Shown here in pieces: positions 1 to 7,583 of a stretch of 12,370 nt of DNA. Numbering within the stretch: position 1 is the first letter of the stretch; the number at the start of each line of letters is the position of its first letter. Below the pieces are notes generated by a model that searched no databases, had not been told where the DNA came from, and saw only the letters and a list, made by a program, of their open reading frames with translations. The position numbers and the translations under genes were made by a program. The stretch comes from Flammula alnicola (lineage: Eukaryota; Basidiomycota; Agaricomycetes; Agaricales; Strophariaceae). Where the stretch lies: assembly GCA_015499995.1 (NCBI GenBank), contig JADNRV010000815.1, positions 1 to 12,370 on the forward strand, written 5' to 3'.

Positions 1-1756
1 GAAACAAGAATGAAACGGATTGAAGAGCCTCGAAGTTTCATTCTCGACGTAACTACTTCAAGGGTGCTCCCACGAGTTTCGTTCAAAATATGAACCTACC
101 GAGATCAGATTAGTCAGAAGGTAATCAGAAGACTTTCAAATTATGGACTAGCGGCTTGCCTCATCCACCAGGAATAACTGGATTTGAGAGAGAATTTGTT
201 CATGATCATGCCTTCGAAATCCATTGAATGGGATAGAATGTAAGTATGACCGGTGGAGAATCACCAATTTCGAGTCAAACTATCCCATTTCTCGCACTAG
301 AGATATAGATATCATCAATGAAGCCGGAATCCAATTATTTGTTCAAATCTTACGGTTGTCACTCTAATTCTTGATTATGAGCGAATGAGGAAACAACTAA
401 CGTAAGAGATACTGACATGATCGTCGCATTCTTCGCATCGCCCCATGCGTTGTTCCCAAAGACGATAGTGTCCCCTGTTAATTCACAACCTAAAGCAGTT
501 AAAGGATCAGAGAGCTTCTAGGATATATGATTACACGAATAGCCACATTTCAACCCAATGGGCTCAAATTTGGTGGCCCAGTCTTGAAATCGTTCGGAGC
601 ATAATGCCTGCAGAGAGGCCTTTCAGTGAGGAAAGGAAAAGTGACGGTGGGTAAAGACCTTGGTTGGAGCAATGTATACGCATTTAACTTGTTTCCCTGA
701 AGCTTTGCTTCGTTCAAGCATTCGAATTATTCCTAATTCAAAGAGCACTGTCTTTCCGCTACCGGTGGGGGCTAATAAATAAAGGCATTTGAACGAGTTA
801 TCAATAAATATCCGAGAACACTCAACACCCACCACTGATAACCTATATACGCAAAATTAGTTAAATGTCATAATCTGATCTGAGCTGAAGTTACGAGATT
901 TTTATCGCCACCCATGACCTTAATAAAAAGTAAGAGATAATCGAACTCGCATGAAGGAGATCTTACCTCCTCAAAGCTTTTCGACTGGACTGCATTAAAG
1001 ACCCCGGATTTGAAGATACCACGATATATGTCAGCTGAAGTTTTGGTCAGCATATAGGCGTCAGTTATGCAATAAACGTGAATTAGGCTGACGCAAGTCC
1101 GATACCGGATGCAGTCTGATTCCATGAGAGTTTCTCGGATTGGGCCCAGGAACATCGATCACATCTTGTTCAAGTTGTGAGTTAACATGTTCAACTGCTC
1201 TATTGCGCTGACTATTAGACATCCTGCGAGAGTCTTGTTCCCAACCATGAGGATTTCGGTCATAGTTGTTGCGGTTCGTCATATATGGCGCAGGATCTGA
1301 ATCTTTGTTGGAAATAGAGGAAACGTGAAGGTCAAGTTATAAAACACAGAAAAAATGAACGAGCCAGAACTACAGCTCACTGAGAAAGTTGTTATTGCTG
1401 TAAGACCTTCCCTGAGATGATCTCTGAGAACGGCTTGAATCATCATCTAAATGAGAGCTCATTCTGGCTGGCAGCATATATGGTTGTTCCTCTTGTGCCT
1501 CGAAATTATAGTAAGGGTGATGATTTATCATCTCATTTTTCGGTAAAGGTGTAGGAGAGGAGACTACGAAACCAAATCGATATCAGTCCATGCTCATGTC
1601 GCGCATATACTCACCAGTATCTTGATAAAAAAAGTCGTCGAGCAGTGGACTTGAGACGACTTGAGGTTGTGGAAACGGGTTGTCTTGTGCTCCATAATAC
1701 GTATCTCCTTCAGATTCATACATCGAGAAAGAGTCCTCATAATATTGGTCGCTCAT
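1..1756 (-). CDS. HFM1: HFM1/MER3-type meiotic DNA helicase, 5' part (3' end beyond window)
   Basis: Family: superfamily 2 Ski2-like 3'-5' helicase that promotes meiotic crossovers in the nucleus. Thirteen exons inferred: 1756-1615, 1563-1381, 1302-1093, 1034-967, 918-895, 842-833, 771-659, 607-547, 489-417, 363-354, 296-265, 211-160, 95-1. All phases agree and give 357 residues plus 2 nt. Seen after joining: a polar, disordered-looking N-terminus of about 170 residues, then LPDIYRGIF and FNAVQSKSF, Walker A APTGSGKT (residues 213-220), APTKALCSERF (from 247), CCELTGD, IIVTTCEKWDSLTRNW, the DEVH box (325-328) and ILNETRGSTLEVV. These match the HFM1/Mer3 helicase core closely. The later helicase lobe, winged helix and Sec63 domain would lie left of position 1. 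Unusual splicing (microexons, GC-AG intron, weak donors) is described separately. The start at 1756 is the first Met of the open first exon. Read straight through, the genome shows a false sequence before Walker A because of an unspliced intron. Confidence 0.93.
96..159 (-). other. GC-AG intron splitting the DEVH box of the helicase
   Basis: The exon ends ...LVDE with the bases GATGAG, followed by GCAAGC, and the 64-nt intron ends GGTAG before VHILNETRGS. No GT donor nearby keeps the DEVH motif intact. AG|GCAAG is the usual context of the minor GC-AG class of U2 introns. A CTGACTAAT stretch near the 3' end is a plausible branch site. Confidence 0.85.
354..363 (-). other. 10-nt microexon of the helicase gene (completes IIVTT before CEKWD)
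   Basis: The ten bases AGTGACAACC lie between acceptor AATTAG and donor GTAAGA, with introns of 53 and 57 nt. They complete an ATA codon and add V-T-T, giving ATIIVTTCEKWDSLTRNW, the conserved stretch between motif Ib and the DEVH box. A model without the exon can keep frame only by using another donor, and then loses the conserved residues. Confidence 0.85.
833..842 (-). other. 10-nt microexon of the helicase gene (VIS plus first base of Ala)
   Basis: The ten bases GTTATCAGTG lie between acceptor TATATAG and donor GTGGGT. The flanking introns are 52 and 61 nt. Joined to the 24-nt exon before and to 771-659 after, they give DKNLVISAPTGSGKT, the expected family sequence through Walker A. Skipping this exon would shift the frame. 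Confidence 0.85.
895..918 (-). other. 24-nt exon of the helicase gene (VMGGDKNL)
   Basis: Bounded by an AG acceptor (ATTAAG) and a GTAACT donor, with introns of 48 and 52 nt either side. It encodes VMGGDKNL, which is the sequence the HFM1 family has just before the Walker A loop. Phase 0 at both ends. Inferred from frame and family conservation. Confidence 0.85.
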
Positions 1757-2002
1757 CCGGAAAAACGATGTGGCTTGTTAGGAGTCAGGATTAACCAAGG
1801 ATTAACGCTCGGAATGGACCTGGTCCGAATTGGCGTCGCGTCGGTTCACGTGCTTTCAATGCTGTCGTGTGACCGTGACAAGCGCGTAAATTAGCGACAC
1901 AATCTCAACGTTGTTGTTCCTAAATCCATCGACTCGGTCCACCACCATACACATCGACCACCATATACATCATTTTCTTGGAGAAGCCCCAGATTAATAT
2001 CA
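1757..2002. promoter_or_regulatory. Divergent promoter region between HFM1-like helicase and CKS1
   Basis: This 246-bp stretch lies between two start codons pointing outward, so it must hold the 5' UTRs and promoters of both genes. No clear TATA box stands out. A CGCGTAAAT segment near 1883-1891 resembles, but does not match, a MluI cell-cycle box. The tandem 16-mer near the CKS1 side is listed separately. Transcription starts cannot be placed from sequence. Confidence 0.6.
1941..1972 (+). repeat. Tandem 16-bp duplication upstream of CKS1
   Basis: Two adjacent units, ACCACCATACACATCG (1941-1956) and ACCACCATATACATCA (1957-1972), differ at two of 16 bases. The second unit ends 30 bp before the CKS1 start codon, so the repeat probably lies in the 5' UTR or core promoter. 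Confidence 0.8.
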
Positions 2003-2467
2003 ATGGCAACAATTCAGCCGTCTCAGCAGCAAGCGGCGCAGCAGAAGGAAATGGCCCGTAAACTGGAAGAATACATCGAAAAGTGAGATCCGTCCTACCC
2101 CTCATTGTACATCCATCAATTCGATTTTATAGGATTCACTATTCAGATCGATATTCGGACGACGAATTCGAGTATCGTCACGTCATCTTACCCAAACAAC
2201 TGCTGAAGATGGTTCCGAAGGAATACTTCAATCCTGATGACTCTGGCGTTCTTCGCTTGCTCACAGAGCAGGAATGGAGAGGGATCGGAATCACCCAAAG
2301 TCTTGGTTGGGAACATTATGAAGTCCATGGTGAGTGCATTTGTCACGTATGATCATCCGTATTGATTTTTCCCCCTAGCTCCTGAACCTCATGTGCTGCT
2401 CTTCCGACGTGCTAAAAACTTCGTTGCACCAACTCAGCCCAGATTCAAGGATACTAGGCGAAAGTGA
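2003..2467 (+). CDS. CKS1: Cyclin-dependent kinase regulatory subunit CKS1/Suc1
   Basis: Small adaptor that binds cyclin-dependent kinase and phosphorylated substrates to drive cell-cycle transitions. Exons 2003-2082, 2133-2329 and 2379-2467, with introns of 50 and 49 nt (GTGAGA...ATAG, GTGAGT...CTAG). The spliced protein has 121 residues, a normal fungal length. Seen: a short Gln/Ala-rich N-terminus ([16 protein letters not shown]), then [25 protein letters not shown]-like [21 protein letters not shown] and the hinge HAPEPH followed by VLLFRR. These are the hallmark strands, the anion-binding residues and the HxPEPH hinge of the family. The C-terminal tail is basic (DTRRK). The start is the only Met that opens exon 1 in frame. 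It is divergent from the helicase gene and convergent with the protease gene. Confidence 0.97.
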
Positions 2468-2756
2468 TTGACCACATCGTTATTATTCTATGGCACTGTG
2501 TGTAGCTCAGCCTTGCTTTCCCTCACTTTCGGTGCTTTTCTCGCAGACCATCGTTTGATTCGCTTTGTATCCATACACTGTTCCTCGCATTTCTCCGCTA
2601 TTCTATTGTATATCCACTTGCACGTACCCAGTCCACTCTGATTCTCAATAATTCATTCGTTTTTATATATAAATGGACATCTGTAAAGGTCCAAAAAGCA
2701 AGACAATACAAACACGTAATGTACAAGTTAGATGATCATAAATATGGGCGACTAGA
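2468..2756. other. Convergent 3' region between CKS1 and the M16 protease
   Basis: The 3' UTRs of two convergent genes share 289 bp. An AT-rich tract at about 2646-2673 (TTTTTATATATAAATGG) reads as a possible 3'-end signal on both strands. No further gene or RNA seen. Confidence 0.6.
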
Positions 2757-5700
2757 TCAGAACCGCGGAACTGGAAGATCGTTCCATTCCACCATGGGTC
2801 CAGGATCAATAGAAACTCTGAGGCTGTCTTTGAAGGCTTTCTTGTCCTCAATGTACGTGACGTCCGATCTCTTGCGGTCTTCAACCTCTCCTTCAACAGG
2901 GTATTTATCCACCAGGCCTGGTAGTTGAATCAACAACTTCTTGGCATCTTCCCCGGTTAAATTCTTCATCCAATACTGTCCGAATTCGACCAACGTAGGT
3001 TTATCGTTATCAATGGCGGTCCTCCAGGCCTTTTCGTGTACCTCGGGCAATGCTTCATGCACAAGGGCTTCGAAGGCTTCAGCGGCGGCCGGGCTAACTT
3101 TCTTTGGATGCGGTTTCTGAGAAATCATGTGCACAGACAGCTTAGACCGTGTCCGGGAAGATGGATGGACCCGAGAGAGGAATAGTTGGAGAACATCACT
3201 TTTCGTGATCGCCTTCAGCAACGCTGCGTCCTTTTCACCTATGACGGCCACGTTAGATAATGAAATCGAAAGGGAGCATTACACTCACTTCTAAAGAAAT
3301 CCCAGTGACCACTGTTGATGTGTACCAGATATTTGGATACTTCCTCGGCCAGGTTTTTATCTGCTTCGAGCCATTTCTTCTCTAAGCCGTTCCTGTGCGA
3401 GCGAAATTCCTCCTCTGTCATTTCCTCCAGTTTAGTTTTCATTTCGTCAAGGAAAGCTTCGACGCGAGCTTCAATATATTCTGGCCTCTTCTCGCTTTGA
3501 ACCACAATGCGCATGCCCTTTTCACTTGCCCCAGGTAACGACCAAGATGTGCATGAGACGATGTAGCCTAGCTGTTCCTTTGTTCGTAGAGTGTTGAAGG
3601 CGGGCTCGCTCATCAGTTGTGTAAGAAGAGCCGAAGCGACCCGCAGTTTTTGGTCAACAATTGGTCCGTAATAAGTGAAATAAGTCAGAGAGGAGTTGGC
3701 CTGGTTAGGGTTCGGTATGGGACAGGACCAGACATAATTAGATCCTAGAGGGTTGTGTGACACTGGCGTCTTATTCTGATCTTCGAGAACAACATACCTT
3801 CAGGTAAGAGGAGACTCCGTTCGTTCAATTCAGTAGGAGACAGAGGCGATTGACCAAGACCGTTTTCCACCATCTCGGCTATCTTGATTGCTTCATCCTT
3901 ATACATGTTTCCAGCTGCAAGAATTCGGGTGTTGACTTGCGACAGGAGCACCTTCATATGTTCTTGAACTTCGTCAGCAGTGACGGCTAAGCGAATATTA
4001 GCAAGCGATCTTGGAAGGAGATTGTAGGCACTTACAAGGAAGTTCCTTGAGTTTCTCCTCTATGGTCCATTGACGTTCGGACATAAGGTAGCGTGCATAG
4101 TAATCTGAAAGAGAATACGACTGTCCAAGGAAAAAGTTCTCCCATTCTCTTCGAGCCTAAAAAATGTCAGCGGAATTAACTCATTACAAGTAGAAAACAC
4201 ACGTACCTCTTCTTTGATGACAGCGAGTCTCTTGGGGTCGATTACACTGCCCTTGACCTTCTCGAGAACATGGCGTACCAAGACCGACATTTTGTCATTG
4301 TATCCATTCATAGTGACATAAAGTCCCATGGCGTGAGGTGTAAAATTATACGACAAACCAGCGAGGTCTGCATCATATGAAAATTCGGTCAAAGAATCGT
4401 TCACAATGTCGGAGTAGAGTCTAAAATGCTTTAGACAGAGCTTCAGGATGATTAAACCGTGAGACTCACCTTGTGAGAACCGATGCTCGGGCGGAAGCGT
4501 TGCCCACAGGACTGGATAATATAGAGATCAGAAAGTGGAATCACGCCTTAATTGTTATATGACAGACCTTCTTAGATCAATGACAACGTGCGCCTTGGGC
4601 ACCCAGAATTTATCATCTTTCTTGTGCCACAAGGTTGATAATGGGGTTTGACGGACAAGATGAGGACGTTTCAGTGGCTAACGGAAAATGAACAACAGAA
4701 TCAAAAAAAAGCCTAAAGCGACGCACTTCTATGCCCTCCTTCTTTTCAACCTCAAGGTTAGTCGGAATAAATTCGTTGGGCCCAGGGAGGAAGAATTCAG
4801 AAATGTCGTTCTTTCCTTCAGCCTATAAAACAGTGAGAATTTTCTATGGCAGCAATGAAAATGAGCAACATACTTCAACCACGAACTGGGCATCAAATCT
4901 TTGCACGGCATAATTAGTCCCATACCACGGTTCCTTCTCCCATTTTAGATCCGGGTGGACCTCGAGATGGTCGTCTTTCTTAGCCATTAAGACCGCTCGA
5001 CTTTCTCCGATGCGAAGTTGATTCAAGTATTCCCTAACCTTTGCCTCTCCTTTCTGCTTGTCTCCTTCGCTATCCCAATCCCATGTAAGACGAGGAGCTG
5101 TCAGGAGGAGATCTCGAGGAATAGGCCACGCCATATGTTCAGATATCCATGTAGCGTAGTCATCGGGGCGTCGTTTCTCGGCGAAGCGGAATCGTATAGA
5201 AGACAGATTCACCACTTCTTGGTGATGGTAAGGTTCGAACTTAGATGACCTGAGGAGCTCGAGATACTTGTACGCAGCCAGAATAACCGAACGGTAGTTT
5301 GCTGTGTCCCGCATTAGCATGTTTTTCCAGGTATGTACATTCATCACTCACAAAATCCTTCAGGTGTTAAATGCATTGTAATTTTGAACATTGCAAAACC
5401 TCTGGCAAGGTTTTGTGGCCCGCAACTCAGTGCAGTCACCCAATGCTTGTTTTTGAGGTAAGAGTGCAAAGAACCAGGTCCTTCATGTCCAACAAAATGG
5501 GTAATGAAATTGACAGGCTTGTGTCTCCAGAATGGAGGTTGATATTCCAATGGGAATGATATCTCCACTGCATGGAAAGCCATGACTGTCTGCACGGAGA
5601 CTAGCGTCTTGGAAATAAATCAATTAAACCATCGGACAGCGATACCGTACTCAAAGACGTACCCCTTTCTCTTCAGGACCAAAAGGATGCTCATTAATCA

Positions 5701-6976
5701 TTGGAAGAGGATCGCGTCCGCGATTCGGGATGGGCGAGAAGAGGGTAGCAGCAAGGTCGGCGAGTTCATCCAAGGATTCTGAAGAGGACGTTAGAACCTG
5801 CTAGATTTATGCGGGGGGAAGGGTAAAAAACTGACCTTTGCCTACTATAGACAATCGCATTCGACTAGCACAATACTCTTTGCTCCACCATTCAACCAAC
5901 CGACGACGAGTCTCCCGACCGATTACACCACCATCTGCTTCTGTCTCACTGTTAGTCGAGATATTTGAAGGGGCCGGCGACGGTCTGCGAGACGGAATGG
6001 GAGTTGGGGCAGCGCTAAGATTAGCAGAAGTCACAGCAGGTGGCAGCTTTCCCTGTTCCTTGAGTTCTTTTGCTGCTTTCGACAAGCTATCACGATTTCC
6101 GCTCCCAAATTTAGACCAGACATGACCTGGCCTGGTAAGGTGTTTGTTCAGCTGGAAAATGCGCCACATGTCGGCTTGATGGTTCTTCTTGTGCTCTGAA
6201 TCAACGGCATTGAGTTCACGAGAGGTACAAGAAGGCGCGAACAAGGGACAGTGGAAAAAGGCCGCAAAACGCTCCAAGGCTCCTGGCAGAGCGGAGGTGG
6301 CGACATTAAAGTAATAATTTGTATTGGATGTTGACGTATAAGCATTGGACGAGCCGTTATTCTTGGAAAGAAACTAAAAAGAACTAGACATTAATTTTGT
6401 GGGAGGCATTCAACAATACAACAGTACGCACCTCGGAGTATTCATTTTCTTGGGGAATTTTTCTGTACCCTACCAGAGATATCCTGTTAGTAAGCTACGG
6501 CCAAAAGATGTGTATTTTCCGCTCGTCAAGCGAAAGGATTTACCATGAACAGTAGATGCTCGCAAAAATGAGCGAGTCCGGGCATGTCGTCCTAGACAAA
6601 TTCAATCAAGACAATAGGAAACGATGGTTCGAATGTAACGCACTGGATCATAGAGATGGCCGACGGCGACGTCAAGACTAGCTGCAGCCTTGTCTGCTTT
6701 CAGGTCATGAACAAGGGTAGCTTGCAGGCCATTCTCGAGTTGTATTATGCGGTAATCTCTGTCATCCTGTTCTGATTTAACGATAGGTTTGGTGAACACT
6801 TGATAAGGAATGGCGCCGGGTTTGTCGACATATTTCCAATCGTTGTCTACTAGTGTGGCCATGGATTTGAAGCGGTCTGGAAAAGGTGGTCTCCGACGAA
6901 AGGGAGGAGGGCGATAACAAGCAGATTGAAGAATACGTGGTGGTGTGAGTCGCGGTCTAGGAATGAGGTTGAACAT
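2757..6976 (-). CDS. STE23: M16A zinc metalloprotease, insulin-degrading enzyme/Ste23 family (one apparent 1-nt deletion)
   Basis: Inverzincin that cuts peptides inside a closed chamber; yeast Ste23 processes a-factor. Fifteen exons inferred: 6976-6644, 6591-6544, 6469-6432, 6373-5836, 5778-5663, 5607-5352, 5301-4874, 4822-4727, 4677-4568, 4511-4470, 4420-4207, 4156-4036, 3986-3798, 3744-3289, 3238-2757. With one base restored in exon 3 it encodes about 1155 residues. Numbered that way: zinc/catalytic HFCEH at H119-E122-H123, third ligand E200 in NAVDSEHKKN (77 residues on, as in human IDE), and GSSNAYTS. The C-terminal half has LRTKEQLGY, whose Arg897 and Tyr904 match the substrate-binding pair of human IDE. 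A Pro/Ser/Thr-rich insert occupies about 248-292. The first 38 residues before Met39 (6862) are Arg/Pro-rich with a single acidic residue and look like a mitochondrial leader; starting at Met39 gives a 1117-residue cytosolic form. Exon 3 is 38 nt where 39 are needed, so the literal reading ends early near 6148. Confidence 0.95.
6432..6469 (-). other. Frameshifted exon 3 of the M16 protease
   Basis: The exon starts correctly as GTEKFP just after HFCEHLLFM and ends correctly as ENEYSE before FLSKNNGSSNAYT, but these two parts lie in different frames. The break falls in a run of short homopolymers (AAAAATTCCCCAAGAAAA). One extra C or A would restore the family sequence. As it stands, translation continues out of frame in exon 4 and stops at 6148-6150. 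Confidence 0.85.
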
Positions 6977-7185
6977 CCAGGACAATGGAAGACTGGCCTC
7001 AACAAGGTTTCCCAAAAACGTAATCGCCGCAATTATCTTTGAATTGGAGGACCTGTCCGGTCACTTACATAAGCTAGTCAGTCAGCAATCCACAACAAGA
7101 ACTTGTGACAAAAACGGGCATGTGGACCTCAACTTCAAGTATTTCGGCAATTTCGAATTCAAATCACAAAACAAAAAAAATTCAG
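6977..7185. promoter_or_regulatory. Promoter and 5' UTR region of the M16 protease; tRNA 3' flank
   Basis: This 209-bp stretch separates the protease start from the tRNA gene. It contains a GTAAGT (7062-7067, minus strand) that could be the donor of a 5' UTR intron, but this is not provable here. The stretch next to the tRNA is A-rich on the plus strand. Confidence 0.4.
7173..7180 (-). terminator. RNA polymerase III terminator of tRNA-Ser
   Basis: Eight A on the plus strand give T8 on the transcribed strand, 5 nt after the discriminator base of the tRNA. T-runs of this kind end Pol III transcription. Confidence 0.85.
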
Positions 7186-7267
7186 CGACGCCAGCAGGAT
7201 TTGAACCTGCGCCCTCAAAGAGGAACAGATTTCTAATCTGTCGCCGTAACCACTTGGCTATAGCGCC
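7186..7267 (-). tRNA. tRNA-Ser (anticodon AGA)
   Basis: The 82-nt gene folds as a class II tRNA. The 7-bp acceptor stem is GGCGCTA with TGGCGTC (two G-U pairs), the D stem is GCC/GGC, the anticodon stem is ACAGA/TCTGT with loop TTAGAAA and anticodon AGA, the long variable arm has stem CCTC/GAGG, and the T stem is GCAGG/CCTGC with loop TTCAAAT. The discriminator base is G, as expected for serine. There is no intron and CCA is not encoded. Internal Pol III promoters are clear: A box TAGCCAAGTGG and B box GGTTCAAATCC. A TATATCATATTT element lies just upstream (7271-7282). Confidence 0.97.
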
Positions 7268-7300
7268 TTGAAATATGATATAGATTATGATTTCAGAGCC

Positions 7301-7350
7301 GGGAGGACGGCTTCTGCCTGTCGAACACGGGGGGCCATTGTCGTCCTCCC
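7301..7350. repeat. Inverted repeat, 9-bp arms with 32-nt spacer
   Basis: GGGAGGACG at 7301-7309 is the exact reverse complement of CGTCCTCCC at 7342-7350. The arms are GC-rich in an otherwise AT-rich flank. It could form a hairpin in a transcript from either strand; no role is evident. Confidence 0.6.
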
Positions 7351-7501
7351 CCACTAAAAAAGAAATGGAATTTGTAAGTCTGACTACGGGAGACTAGGCA
7401 TTCATAAAGTTAGGCATTGTAACTTTTGAAGGCTGGAATGTTTGCTATGAAGCATCCAAGAAGCATCACAAAGATGTACGAAACTGGTAAAAATGTATCC
7501 A

Positions 7502-7514
7502 CATACATACATAC
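7502..7514 (+). repeat. Short (CATA)n microsatellite
   Basis: Just over three CATA units in the intergenic region after the membrane protein gene. Likely neutral. Confidence 0.6.
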
Positions 7515-7583
7515 AACATAATTATAACAGCGAGATCGGTAGATGCCATGAGAAGATCAAGCAATAAAATATAACACTCTCAA

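Larger units (their letters stand above)
7268..7583. other. Intergenic region: 3' flank of the membrane protein gene, 5' flank of the tRNA
   Basis: No coding signal in these 316 bp. It holds a TATA-like element next to the tRNA, a perfect 9-bp inverted repeat (7301-7309 with 7342-7350) and a short CATA microsatellite (7502-7514). The rest probably includes the 3' UTR of the gene ending at 7584. Confidence 0.6.

Noticed and set aside
772..835. Open frame continuing upstream of Walker A (VVGVECSRIF...CLYLL)
   Set aside because: It is intron sequence read in frame. The microexon model gives the exact family motif, and no acceptor in this stretch gives a comparable protein.
1920..2105. 61-residue minus-strand open frame over the CKS1 start
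   Set aside because: Antisense to the promoter and first exon of CKS1; no domain.
6148..6345. 65-residue minus-strand open frame inside the protease
   Set aside because: It is the out-of-frame reading of exon 4, entered only because of the apparent deletion in exon 3. The correct frame beside it encodes the conserved NAVDSEHKKN region.
6945..7354. Open frames on both strands spanning the tRNA (with peptides such as AGFEPAPSKR)
   Set aside because: These are translations of the tRNA-Ser gene and its flanks; a common annotation artefact.
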